Below, piece by piece: positions 40,201 to 53,560 of a stretch of DNA of 64,000 nucleotides; within the stretch, counting starts at the first letter, position 1; the number at the start of each line of letters is the position of its first letter. Source of the stretch: Balanoglossus misakiensis (taxonomy: Eukaryota; Hemichordata); the NCBI GenBank assembly GCA_040954595.2, contig CM082576.2:8990001-9054000 (forward strand), given 5' to 3'. The notes beneath the pieces are model-generated. The model ran no database searches. It saw only the letters and a program-made list of their open reading frames with translations, and was not told where the DNA came from. Made by a program: the position numbers and the translations under genes.

Positions 40201-43200
40201 ATTCCCCAGCGTGTTCAATTACCATAGTTTAGGTGTGCACACAAATCAAACTATAGGCAATGAATCTTAGAGAACATTTACGATTCGCGGTTGTTGGAGT
40301 AATTTCTAAGTGGGCGAGTATGTGTTTTTCTCAAAACAAAAACAACGAAAATATTCAATATCTTAGGACAGTTGCACTGTTACATTTATGTCTAATCCGA
40401 TACATTCTGATGTTCTCAATGTATATATATAAAAAAAGAATCGTTAAGACTTCGAACGTGTATTTTAAGTGTTTTATTCAATTCGTTTAAAAATAGGGTA
40501 ATATCTCTGAGGGGAAAAAAAAACTGTACAACATTTGACGAATAACCTCACAGTTCCAATTCGTAAATAACATGACGTGACTAAAATATGAAGCACTTGT
40601 AATGATATCTCGGAAAATGTGAATGACTTCCATCTTAATTGAAAACCATAATTAAATGTGATATATTCTGACTGGAACAGTTCAGTGGCCAAGTGCAAGA
40701 GTGTCTGCTCGCAATCCAGACAGTGTTATTTGCAAGTTATAAACGCGATTGCATTTCCCGCAAAACATGCATATGCTATTTCAAGATTAAAATATGCTAT
40801 AATACAGCTAACGCCCGAAAGTTGGTGTGTTTCAGGTGACGGGGTATTGTGCTTTCTGCGCCTGTATGCCGGTGGTATAAAAACAAAAACTTATGTGCGT
40901 GACATGTGCTTCAGCATTTAATTACATTTCATTAAATATACAAATTTAATCAGACATTTATTGACCAGAGACTGCAATGTGTTTCTTTATACAGTGTAAT
41001 CTAATGGTGCAGCAACAGTGCAATAACTCTGTGGATCTATTGAGCTCGTTGCAAAAATTCGTTAAATATGCAAATTAGATGTTGATTTACATGGAGCTGC
41101 CAAATGTCTTGGTAGCAAGCAGCCAAAACACAACTCTGAAGCCGAAGTCATCTGTTACAGCACAAAAGAAAAACACTTAAGGAAAGAAGGCAACGACGTC
41201 ATTTGTTCTGAAAAAAAACACTGTGCAGCAGATAGAAGAACTCTTGGGTTTGTGCCCGCAACAATTATAAATATTTAATCCATTCATCAAAATAATCACT
41301 GTATAGGCCATAAAAAATACCCCCAAGGACCATATTCAGTTGTTAAGATTGCGCATCAAATTGTATTCCCTTGCATGCAAGATCGAACAATATGCTGTAT
41401 TACACATATATCTCGCGACGATTCATCTTCAGGAAATATAGGAACGTGGGCGTCAATACAAACACTTTTCCATTCAAATTGGAATCTGATGTTGATATCC
41501 CCATTTATAATTATTAATGTTAATTTTGCCTGTCATTGCTTTGTGTAAGGCCCATCCATATGTGACCTCGAGTGTGCTCAAACAGTTGACCTGGATACCA
41601 TAGATTCGAATTTTATTTGTTTTATTGAAAAAGTGTAAGTCACTGACAGTCAATCAGTGCGAACACGTCAAAGATAAGAAAAGCATAGAATCAGAAAAAA
41701 GAGGGGGGGGTATGATGCTTGCACGCGCTTATTCGCGTGATTATAGAAATGTGACGCTTGCGTACTTTAACGCGCCAGCTTTCATGTGATCACGAGAAAA
41801 TAATGACTTTTACAGAGAGACAGAATGGGAAGAAAATGAGAACGGCGAATCAAATAGTCTTAAAATATGGCGCTTCGTGTTCAATACGTTTTTTTGTCAA
41901 AAGTGGAGAAACGTTTGCTTTTTTCAGGAATTCGTCGCGTGAGTATAGATAATATATTGAGCAGAATTCAAGACGGTCGTTGTGATCGAAATAAATCGGC
42001 ACGGATCAGGCGCGTGAAATATCAACAGATCGCACAGCACAAAGATTAGGCATCAATGCTGATAACATTGCCAAAGAATTTTGGTCATTTCGCCATTGCA
42101 ATAATTCTACCGCTAATCGCAAGAACATGCATTTGACTCTACCTCTGAAGTAGATCACATGCCTTGTCAACCCGCCCTTAAAATTCGTGACAACGCACTT
42201 ACGTGACCAGCTTAAAGAGTCCTATAAACGCGACACAGACACTCTCTCTGCAAAGAGCAGTGGCTATATTATATTTATGTATTTAAGTGTACGTTTTAAG
42301 TACAGACTGGATATCCATAGAAAATAGCTCTCTTTTATGCCAGGTCATAAAATGTAATATTTAGACGCAGCTCCATAGATTTTCTGTCATTGTCGGGTAA
42401 TAAAATACATTTATTAGTATATCTCAGTTACATGTTTTGTTAAACATGTATGACAATCTTTGTTCCATAAATTAGACACCAGAGTGCACCACAATCGAAT
42501 CGAACAAAATCTGCAAGACACACATTTTTTTTAAATGAGGGGCGATGGCTTTATTGGACTAGTTTCGTCAGAACGAGGCTTTAATTCTCTGACGACATTT
42601 CATCTTCCCGCAGAGGTCACACAAAACATGAAGGAGACGAGAGAATTCCGTTCCCATGGAAACAATTATTGTAGTCGCTGCATTTCTGTTTCTAAATGGA
42701 GTTTTTTTAGTTGAAAACTATCGATAGATTGGCTCTTGGTTTCGTAGGGTCAGTACACACGATTCTTTTATTTTACCGGTTTGTGTATTTATAGAGCGTT
42801 AAATTTGCATATGACGTAGTCGACATACGTGTGCCTTCCGCCTTGAAGAGCAGTCTTGTCTGCATGTGCTAAAATGGGGTCGATCGTAGTACTATAGTGT
42901 TTCGTTTGTGAGCTGATCATTGTTTGTGTGGAGACTCGCGAGTGTTTTTCCTTCGGATTCTGGATGGCGTTGACTTTGAAAATAACGCGACTGACTTAGG
43001 CCTATAACAAGCTAAAAGCAGTAGATAGACAATAGCTGAGATTTCGATATGGCAGTGTGATCGGCACTGATTGAAATCACTAAGAAAAATCGACATATAT
43101 TAAATGTGCAGTATTTAAAGCCTAAGGCTACTTTTCGGTGTGAAGATACAAGTATCGGTGTGCGCCAATGATGGAGATGGACTGAGTGTAAAACGTTTAT

Positions 43201-45111
43201 TGGGATTGTAAATGACTGTTCACGCCTTCTCTATATAACATAGGTGATCTGAATCATTGTGATGGTGACGTCATGATTTCGGGTCCTCTACGTCATGTTG
43301 AATATAAAATGACCCCTTTTTTGAAATTACAACTGCAAATATTACGCAAGGCAAAATACCATCGTGTTCGACAGTGATCCGAACACAGATGTATAGATGC
43401 AGCCAAAGCGTATAATATAATGTCGACGGGGGTTATATTTATCGTTTTCCGATGTATGGGAATGGAATATGATAAAATACAATGATACACCTCGAAACTA
43501 TTATTATGAAAAATATACAATTTTACCGAGGAATTGTCAGTAAATGGGAGTAGTGAATCGTGTAAAATCTGAGTGGGTGCATGAATTTTTATGCCGCCCC
43601 AAAATCGCCGACAGATAATGACCTTTTAATAGCCGCCTGCTACTGTCAAAACACTTTGTGGTGATAATATAGTGTTGATATTTCAGTGAAGTTCCATCGA
43701 TGATTTATGTGACGTTAGATTAAGCCGCTTCTTTCTAGTTCTGACACGAACTCCCCCGTCAGTACATCGGTACACAATTTTACGACGGGGGTTTCAAAAG
43801 GATGTATATCAACTGCCCCAGGGCAACGTTCTGCATTTACTGAATACAGTAACGTGTCATCCTTCCGTAAAATGGTCAGCAACGTTTTACGGCCCGAGAT
43901 CAAAGATTGTTTGTGTTAACGCCGTGTGTGTCATGTGCCCAGTCGAAACTATCGGCGTTTTGCCCGTTTTCCACTCTACCCTCTCAGAATCACGTGACGT
44001 CTGATCCGATGGTGGGCAGGACACGCTGTAAAATGGCGCCGCATGCTGTAAAATATGAACAGAAAGGGAAAATTGAGCTCACTGTATTATTAAATTGTCA
44101 TTAGCTTAAACAGCTAACGAGATTTGATTAGCTATGATGAAACGGACACGCTTGAGTAAGGTCACGCTGTCCGTTACAGAAATATATTACACGAAAACTT
44201 TCAAGAAACATACATGGGCGTACTGTATGCCGCAATGAATTTAACGAATTAACATCTTGATTGAGCTTGTTTCATTTCTGAAGTCGCGTGTACAGCTTGG
44301 CTTTCTCTACTGACGCACCGTCGATAAGCGATTTGCCGTCTGTAAGTTATTGCACACATGTCTACTGCTACTGCGATTTCAGTCATTACATACAGACGAT
44401 ATTCGATGAAATAATGATACAATAAGGAAATGGCGTCATTGAATTGCGTATGGATCCCCACAAGCGCATCGCCATGGCAACGGTGCCCATGTGTCCAACA
44501 TTCATTGCAACGTTTTCCAGTGAACAGAAATCATGCCAACTCATCCTATATGTCAAAATATGGCGTCCCGGACCCTGTACAATTGATTTTCTGTACGCAT
44601 TCACGCTGGGTATCATAGAAAAATTGTTTTTGGATAGAATCATATACAACAGTATGCGCGCAATACGAAAACGTTAAACTTGCCAATTCCCACATGATTT
44701 ACATTGAGAATGGCTATAAAACCCACTTCAGCTATTGTCAGTTTCACGCAATCTTCCATATACATGTAGCTCAGTCAAAAGATATATAAAATTCAATGAT
44801 CGAATAAAATCGCCTGGACACCTGGCCTAATTTTTGAGATAAATTTCCTTTAATATTTTGCCCATAGAAAAACCATTGATGCCAAAATGCCGACTCTGCA
44901 TAAATTTACGGTCTTACATTTTTCATATTTAACAATGTAACCCTAAACACTGTATAATATTACAGATTTTGTAATTACAAAGAAGAATAAAAAAATCCGT
45001 AGTCGTATCAAAAGAAATAACAATACTTTCAACTTTAGCGAACGTCATCCTTAACAACCACCTGTTGGAATATAGCCATTTCACAGATATTTCATTACAT
45101 AATTTAAAAAC

Positions 45112-45135
45112 AACAACAACAACAACAACAACAAC
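45112..45135. repeat. Trinucleotide run (CAA)8
   Basis: Perfect CAA run directly downstream of the stop codon of the GPR135-like gene, therefore probably in its 3' UTR (TTG repeats on the sense strand). Confidence 0.9.
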
Positions 45136-45147
45136 TTACGAAAACTG

Positions 45148-46434
45148 TCACAAGCTTGTCGTCTGAGTTGTGTTCGTGTTGACAGATGCAGTGTCTTCGA
45201 GTTGATAATTTTGCCTACAGAACATTATGGCAGGGGCTTTCCTGGCCCACGCGGTAGGGTCGAGACGAGGCGAGGTTCCATTCAAATTGGCCGTGCTGGT
45301 CTGTCCCTGGTGGCTGCCCGTCGAGATGGTCGTGATCTTGCGCTTGATGGCCGGGCTCACCACCGACACGCCCCCGTTGCCGATGGCACCCGCGTGGTAG
45401 CCGCTCTCGCGGTTGCGCCGTATCAGCGCCGACACGTGCGGGTTGCGGATGGCGTAGATGACGGGGTTCATGGCCGAGTTCGACCAGGCCAGGTAGATGG
45501 CGATAGTGTCCATGCTGGACGAGAACTCGGAGTTGCCGGCCGACACCACGATCGCCATGATGCAGTAGGGTCCCCAGCAGCACAGGAACAGAAATATCAT
45601 TATTAGCACCGTGGTGGCTGTCCTCATCTCTCCGTAGAACCTAAGCATGCTTGCCTGGGCTGTGGCGGGGCGTATTCGCGTATCACTCAGCCGAAGCGTC
45701 TTCCATATATTATAGTAACAGTAGCACATTATTGTAAATGGAACCAGGTAACAAATGACGATCACAAATATACTGTATCCCTCCGGTAAATACGACGTTG
45801 TCGAGTGAAATATGTACATGCAGTGTAAAAACCCGTCTTTGTAGTACCTGGGCAACGGGTCGACTATGTACCAGGGGAACGAAAAGACGAAGGCGTGTAT
45901 CCAGGTGTACACCAGCATTTGTATCGCTCGAGTCCTGGTCACCTTCTCCCTGGGTAGTTTGACTATGGCGTAGAAGCGGTCGATGGAAATGAGCGTCAGC
46001 GTCAGCGTTGACGCAATTCCGAAGAGGCTGTTGAGGAACCCGTTGAGGATGCACAGGTCGTTGCTAAGGATCCAGCTGTTGGCGAACAGCGTGACGAAGG
46101 TGAACGGGATGCAGAACACCGTCTGCAGCAGGTCGGAGGCGGACAGGGACGCGATGAAGGCGTTGGTCACCGTCCGCAGTTGGTAGTGCCGCAGGATGAT
46201 GATGATGACGGTGGTGTTGCCGATGAGCGAGAGCAGGAATATCACGCCCAGTATCACGGCGCGAATGAGAGCGGCGGCGGTCACAATGAACACGTCGTCA
46301 TCGCCAGCCGTCGCCGCCGCCGCCGCCGCCGTCGTCGTATCCGTACTCGCCAGCATTGTCGTCAGGTTCGACGGTTCTAAAAAGCTAACGGTGGCATCGT
46401 CACGGAAAGTGCTCAGCGAAGGTGATAGCGTCAT
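45148..46434 (-). CDS. GPR135: Class A orphan G-protein-coupled receptor, GPR135-like
   Basis: Seven-helix receptor of 428 aa in one exon. The N-terminus has an Asn-Leu-Thr glycosylation site near residue 23 and an alanine run near residues 36-41 coded by (GCN)n. Helix landmarks: GNTTVII (helix 1), LSASDLLQTV (2), SIDRFYAIVKLPREKV (end of 3, DRF in place of DRY), PWYIVDP (4), an extracellular-loop-2 cysteine (FLHCMYIF), FLCCWGPYC (6) and NPVIYAIRNP (7). Segments typical of GPR135 are KTLRLSDTRIRP, EMRTATTVLIMI, RRNRESGY and AWARKAP in the tail. The C-terminus TTSL fits a class I PDZ-binding motif, as in vertebrate GPR135. Ligand unknown. The human protein is longer (about 494 aa), mainly in the N-terminus. 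The ATG at 46434 is the first in frame and leaves an extracellular N-terminus of ordinary length. Confidence 0.85.
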   Translation of the reverse strand: MTLSPSLSTFRDDATVSFLEPSNLTTMLASTDTTTAAAAAATAGDDDVFIVTAAALIRAVILGVIFLLSLIGNTTVIIIILRHYQLRTVTNAFIASLSASDLLQTVFCIPFTFVTLFANSWILSNDLCILNGFLNSLFGIASTLTLTLISIDRFYAIVKLPREKVTRTRAIQMLVYTWIHAFVFSFPWYIVDPLPRYYKDGFLHCMYIFHSTTSYLPEGYSIFVIVICYLVPFTIMCYCYYNIWKTLRLSDTRIRPATAQASMLRFYGEMRTATTVLIMIFLFLCCWGPYCIMAIVVSAGNSEFSSSMDTIAIYLAWSNSAMNPVIYAIRNPHVSALIRRNRESGYHAGAIGNGGVSVVSPAIKRKITTISTGSHQGQTSTANLNGTSPRLDPTAWARKAPAIMFCRQNYQLEDTASVNTNTTQTTSL

Positions 46435-49400
46435 TTATACCTGTGTAGTGTGTGAGCCGCGGAGTGTATGACGCACGTAAGGCCCAGTAATTAGTCCAAA
46501 AGAGCACAACTCGTGAGTTCACTGCTGTGACTCTTTCTTGCAATCAAGTGATAGTAACCGGTAACTCAGCCGGAGATGGTGCGGGCGAGTCTCGGTGTAT
46601 CTCGTCAGGTGCGATATATTTTCATTTCCGCGTTTCGGAAGAGGATTGGAGCCTGAGAAGGGAAACACATAAAAACAGATAATGAAAATGTATCGTCGGG
46701 GATAATAAACGATGTCACAACTAGCAAGAGGGCTTCATGCATCATTTCGTAATCTATCATCAACACCAATTACCGCACTGGCACTTGACAGAAATTATTA
46801 TTTTCTCATATAAACCGCGGGAGATTTATTGAATTTTGCTCTTTAAAGGTCAAGGGTAACTATTAAGTAGAGCAGAGTGTGCAAAATGCAAGTATTTGCA
46901 CAGTTTGACAACAAAAAGACGGTTGAATTGCACACTCTAATCGTTCGTAAGACCATAGATCAACGGGAGTTACTTTCTCCCTTGGTGGTTTAGACAACAT
47001 GCTTGCAGATTGCAGGCAGGTTGCTATCGCGATGATAGACGTCACTTGGCTTTTTGGGCTCTTCACAAATTAAAAAAAAAGTGTGGGCAAAGGTAGGACT
47101 TCACTTTTATCAGTAGCACCGCTCCCCAAATATGAAAACGGACATTTGTAAGATATTGCAGTCTTCACAGTATATACAAAATACACAAATAGTAACCACT
47201 GCCAAGATCAACTATATCCTCGCTCTGAAAATAACAGGTGGTAAAATGTCGACGCTTTTCTAATAATTTGTGAAAATGAGGGCAGAATGAACTTCCATTC
47301 AAACTGGCTTGGTTGCAGACCACTGAGATACGTATTATTAAACGCTCCAGAATGGCTCTTCCAATTTCTCTACAATCTCTCCGTATGCAAACGATTACTA
47401 CTCTTGACGTTGCAATATGACGCATTTGCCATTTCGCTCGTGTTACCCAGTATTTTCATTTTCATGGGGGGGGGGGAGGGGACTACACATCCTCGGACAC
47501 GATTCGCGTGTCTGCTAGTGCATGACCTATTAACGCCAAAGATGCCGTCTATCATTTATTAAAATTTCAAGAACACGTCTTTGCCGATTATTAAGCACTT
47601 GACGAGGCATTAAGCTACACATTTCTCTCTTATATGGAGACTTCACGTCCACTAATCCGCGCTGACGAAGTCTACGTCTGGTTGGTTCGCTCCGAGCTGA
47701 CGTCACTCGAAATCCACTTTGCTCCCTGATCCTTAAGCTTCCCTATTTGAACAATTTTGCTTTCTGCTTCTTTCCCCTTGCGTTGCCACGACAACGTAGG
47801 TGTACGCCAACACGCTGACCGTCTTTGCTCTGTCACGGTTTCCTGTAATTTTCAATCATCCTCTCAACTGCGGCTTTCTATGATATGACGACCGTGTATG
47901 CAAATACTCTCAGTGTCACGCATTGGAACAAGACACAAGATGTCTGCTAAGCAATTGCAAATTAAAGCATTCATGTTCATCGGACGCACTCTCATAACAA
48001 AAATCCATAAAGTGAAGGGAAATATCTCGCGCTTGCGGCCGACGAAACTGTTGCTATAGCAACAATTTCATATAATCTCAAGCCTTGTATTATTTATTAA
48101 CATGTAGGTCTTCACCTCGTGCAGTAATCTAATATGAAGATGTTATGATGATGGACGGGTATTGCAAACACCGTTCGGACCAGCCCATTAATGAAATATC
48201 AGCTTAATCAGTCTTAAGGTCGTACTCGCCTCGAATCAGACTTAAATTAAACTTTTCCTCCTCTTCTGCTCAAGGGAACTTTGTATTATTCTCTCTTAAA
48301 ATTGGCAATAATAATTGAAGGTCACCGTGAACATTTTTTCAATGATAATCAAAATTGTCCCAAATTGAAATTAAAAATGGCCGCTAAGCTCTGTGTTAAC
48401 TCTGTGGTGAAATTTCCCATTTAATGATTTTCTTTAAAGATGTTGTACGCCCTGCTTTCTTTGTTTACAAAAATAACTCCTCGCACGCTTTAGCAAATAA
48501 TTGAAATGTTTGAGGGACTATCGTTTTCTTCCCCAAGAGGTTGGTTAATTGCGAAAAGGGTTATAATCTATCGAGGATTGAGAGTCACTGCGGCATTCGA
48601 GGTTTCCCCTGTAGGGTTAAATACAGTTATTATATGTGGTCCTACAGATGACCATGCTGCTACGAAGGACAACAATTCACACTGCACCATGGGATACCTT
48701 ATCACGGTGTGTTTCCGAGGTGGATGCTGTACAGTTACATTACAACACCCACCATCGGAAAATGCAGTTATGATAATAAAACCATCTATACGCAATATCA
48801 GATTTGTCCGCCGGTAGCAAGCCGAGTAATGCAAGTCAAGCTCTGTACGAAACTAGAATAGTTGCAGAGTTCAACGAACATTTAACTTTTTGTGCCGTTT
48901 AACATGATGGGTCATGTGATGTTTGTCCTGTGTCACACGATATCTCGCAGTTCCCGAGGAGTTCGGGAAATGGTCTATTGTTGGACTGTCTGCATTCATT
49001 TGCAGTAATTCGAAAATCATGGAGACAAGATGGCATATGCCGTACACAAGACTATCTCTGATCCCACTGTGCATGCTGTGGGCGTCGGGCCGGGTGAATG
49101 AGTAGGCCCCTATCTATTTTGCCAGAGTACAAGCGTGGGCAAAGCGTAAGGACAGGGGGCGCAGACAATCAGTGAGCATATAAAGTAGTTTAATCCGACC
49201 GTGGCGTATTAGTGGTTCATCTGATCATGTTCGAACCCCCAACAGCATTCACCCAATTTGCTCCTACACTCGTTAAATTACACATTTAGGCCCAAGCCGT
49301 GTCCGGCGCCTCCACAAGTCATCCCAGAGTGACCGATCAAAACCTTTAGCAATGTTTCTATCGTGTGGAGATTACGAATGACAGGAATTTCCCTGCACAT

Positions 49401-49707
49401 ATCTTCTGATGGAAACAGAAAGGTTGTAATTGTCTCACTATTTTGAGTTGGAGATCTATTCACTATTTTTCATACCATATTTATGACTAAAATATGCCTT
49501 TGTCATTATTAAATGCAACCCGTCCAACTGATTAACCTTAATCTTTTTTCTGTTAAGAAATTTCAGTGTGGCCCAAATCTGTGCACTTCAATTCGTTCAT
49601 ATTGTATAAATCGGATTTTAGAAATTCGGGTCGACTACCTGAGAGTTGTATTACTCTGTTCTGTGTACAAGGCTATGCACTTTCAATCCCATTGGGTAGA
49701 GGACGGG

Positions 49708-49776
49708 GACAGAGACACAGACAGACAGACGGACGGACAGACAGACAGACAGACACAGACAGACAGACAGACAGAC
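49708..49776. repeat. Imperfect (GACA)n microsatellite
   Basis: About 17 units of GACA with GACG and ACACAG interruptions. It produces open frames on both strands with no biological meaning. Confidence 0.93.
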
Positions 49777-50855
49777 TATTACATTGAGAAACCACGTCAA
49801 CACACAAAGACTAGCGGATATTTTTTTATTCCGGTCTGAGAATCTCCCCGTAGCAGAGATCATATCTGAAATCAGTTCAATATCTGATAATGGGAGTGTC
49901 CAGCGTGAAATTTAATTTGGAAATGGATGAGAGTGTCACTGGAAAACTAATATCCAAACTGAATGCGATGTTATGCCTTCCGGCATAGTAGTAGGCATGC
50001 ACATGATTTTAATGAACGAATATCAGGAGTATATATTGATGTTTACGACCGCCACGGTTCTTTGAAATGCGTGAATTTTGAGCAAGAATATTTGAAGAGC
50101 GGATGAAAACAGGAACAGAGAATGACCAAACGTGCTCATCAAATGTCAAGGCGCCGATGCCAAACAACGATGATGCTATGGAAACGTACCAAAACAACAG
50201 TTTAATTTTTACCGTCACCCATTCAAGAGTCTTTTTTAATGAAATAGATAACTAGCTAGGCAAATAAGCCTCGGTTTGGGTACGCTGCCTTGGCCATGAA
50301 AAACATCATTTCAAACTCCAATGTCATAACGACGTCATGACTGTCTCGCTGGCACTGAGAAAGTGATTTACCGAACAGTGTTTTGTTAAAAGGTACCGCT
50401 ATAAAAAATTAAAAAGAGATTCCCTGAATGGTGAACACTTTAAAATCATGCCAACAATATTGATTAGAAAACCAAGCGATATCAAAATTGCCAATACTTG
50501 AAACCCAATCTTTGCGAAAGTGTTTGCCGAGGAAGGTTCAATTTATGTTATTATGTTGTCTTCAAGCATGCAGGCAACTTCCGCGCAGTTTCGGCGCCAT
50601 GATTTGAGTGCACCCCAGTATGGTATCAACCATTAAAATTTACAATACATATAATAACAAACTGATATACACAGCTGTTGGTAGACACCCGGGGATAGAT
50701 ACAAGAGAACCTTAATAATTTGGAAGGTGAACGATGATAAGATGGTCTATTGAGAATTAAATCTTCAAGGTGTAAGCCGTTCTTGCAGCAAATCGACTTC
50801 TCAACAGAAAACACAACGGCTATACAGTTACAGTAAACTGACCGGGATAGACCTC

Positions 50856-51013
<158 letters not shown>

Positions 51014-53532
51014 TTATATTGAAGTCACTGTTGACTGTAGAGGTTCGTCGGTTTGGCACTTCAAAAAAAATGCGACCAAAGGCCGTGCTTAGCTGCAGTA
51101 TGTGAGATAGTTCAATATTATCGTCTGCCATATTATAAGAATTTCTGGAATTTCGATCAATAGCGAGACTTTAAGCTGTGTGGCGTGATAGCGGGTGTCG
51201 TATTCACTCCCGACTTAATGTACATGTCCGACGGCCACGCAGAACTCCCATTTCTGGAATAAACTCATCAGAAATAATACACCGTATCAATTTACACTGC
51301 CACAAAACTGTCAAGGCAACAGCGACTCTCGAGAAAATTGAGACGAATTGGGACGACCGCGGCGAAGGTGTGAGTTCCCTTTCACCGGAAATAGAATGAA
51401 ACCCATCCTCTCTTCATGAAAGAAAACACTATATCCACATTTTGTATTGAATCATAATACATCGCCAAGTAACATCAGTATTGATTTCAAATGCAATTTT
51501 GGAATGGATACTTGGGAGAACTCACCATCAAGGTCTATTGCGGTCACCTATAGGCTAAATCGAAGACATTATAACCGTATGCGATGTGGTGTATCAAGCA
51601 GACCCAGAATAATCATTGTTAATCCTACCTTGGTCGTGTCAGTTCCGCCGAACGAACCCTGCAGATCTGCAAAACCCCATTTTAGATCAATGTGAGGGAC
51701 TCTGCTGGGGACCACGAGATATTGTATTCTAGTGCGCATGCACATACATTGGCATTTCTCAGCAATGCGAATCTCCAGCGTTTTACAGCAATTTTAATCC
51801 CAATTTTTCGCGCTCAATACAACAAATACGTTTTCAAATTACGGATGTGTTCCATCTGGAATACGGTGGACTAATTACAGTAACAATTGGATTATAAGAT
51901 ATCCAGTAATATCGTATAAACAAACTGTATTCTATCACAGTGCATTGACATTTTGCAAATTGCTTGTTTTACCGTAAAAATGTTAGATTTCAATCAAGTA
52001 GAACGGCGAGATGTAAAACATTTTCTGGCTATAATTGAGATCTTGTTTGTTATCACAAAGTACTTCCAATTGTGTTGGTTATACACTTGAAAGACAGCTA
52101 ACAGGTGGGAATAGGTATACGTAAATCGGAAAAACGTGACAGAGTCACGAACGGAGGAAATCTTAAGTAATATCTCTTGATTGTTTTTACCTTTCAATAT
52201 AAGATGCTTGTTTTTGTCATGCACGCTGCTTTGTCCCCTATATCGATTGATGATCGTATACTTTGTAAGCCTCAGCGCAAATTTGACATCAACATGACAA
52301 CAGTGTTTGAACCTATTCGAGCGGTTGGAAGCATTGCGCGAAAACTCGATAATAAGGTTTGCCGGGTCAATATATTCATGCTAGACATGTTTGGGATATA
52401 ATGCTCTCCGCCAAATTTATGATTGCAATTTAGCTCACTATGAACAACCTATTAATTATCGGGAGATGGGACCTGATGCAATTCGTGCTAAGACGTTGTC
52501 CCACTTGTATTTTGGACTTAGTCTGCCACGGCTGTTGTTTTTTTTATATAGAATGCAATCATCGGCTCAGAAATGTATATAAGAACGTTTTTTCTATCTC
52601 TAATAGAGATTATTTGTGTAACGCGTCACTTGCTACGTTTGACGGACAGACAGAGAGTCAATCTAGTCAGTCAAAAATTGAGACGGAGATACATTAAAGA
52701 GCTGGAGAAAAATAAATAAAGAAATGATGATGTGCAACACGGAGACCGATAACATTTATGTTTTGATATGCACGGTACCATATTCACTTTTCCAGCAAGT
52801 TATCTCTTTGTCGTAACTATAATTGAAATCAGTGCGCGCGTGGGTGGGCGTGGGGGTGAATACTTTCCAAGAAAAAATGTCGGTTGGAACAGGCATTGTG
52901 AATAACTAGGCCAGTTGTGTAAATGAGGATATTTGGAGGAGATATTTGCACGCGCACCAATTTGTTCCGTTGTCTTGGCAGCCTTGATTTTAATTGAAAA
53001 TGATTGCGACAATTTTCTCTTGTCAGAGAAGTCATCAATCTCCGCCTCGTAACCACGGTGACTGAATGATATAAATATAAATCACAAATCGGCGCGCGTC
53101 AAAAGGTTCATTTGTTCTCCAAATTAAATCTCGCAGCCCTGAAGGACGAAGACGTCGCTTTAAATATCAAGTCAATTTGAAGAGCCGCCTCGCCAGGTGG
53201 ACTTGGCAGATGAATTGTCAAGTTTATCTCAAATTATCATCGCTGCTTCAGGTAGGCGATTTGCCAACGAGGTGTTAAAACTGATATTTGAGTTTTATGA
53301 CCGAAATGCACGTTAACATGGTTATATGATTTGATGAAATGGATTTTGTATCCAAAGGCATTACATGCACACGACCTTTTGGTGACTAAATCATTGCCGA
53401 ACAAATAAACGTTAACTGCTAAGTATTTAATTCTCACCTGGACAGGATTGCACAGCCCCGTGTGGTGCATTATGGGTATGTTTTTTTTGCCTGGATTTAG
53501 TGATATTTCACAAAAGTGTCGATCATGAAAAT

Positions 53533-53560
53533 AAATCACCTTTGGAAATAAGCGTGCCAC
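53533..53560. repeat. Duplicated 28-bp motif, copy 1
   Basis: Matches 56625-56652 in direct orientation at 25 of 28 positions. The core GGAAATAAGCGTG is identical and all three differences are C/T transitions. The flanks appear unrelated. Confidence 0.6.

Larger units (their letters stand above)
36467..45147. other. 8.7-kb region with no recognisable gene
   Basis: Begins with the EIF2AK4 3' UTR. It is AT-rich, with stop codons frequent in all frames. Open frames reach at most about 110 codons and none resembles a known family. Contents that can be named are MITE-like copy B (37187-37275) and a (CAA)n run by the GPR135-like gene. The short ORFs lack good splice sites joining them into a gene. 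Distal regulatory DNA for the flanking genes is possible but unproven. Confidence 0.5.

Noticed and set aside
45202-45606. 134-codon plus-strand frame and a 122-codon second minus-strand frame inside the GPR135-like gene
   Set aside because: Shadows of the GC-rich receptor frame; no family resemblance.
48506-48834. Overlapping open frames of about 100 and 88 codons on opposite strands
   Set aside because: No recognisable motif on either strand, no splice sites linking them to other exons; fits chance.
49185-49250. GGTTCGAA-like T-loop on the minus strand
   Set aside because: The bases flanking the loop do not form a T-stem, and no cloverleaf can be drawn.
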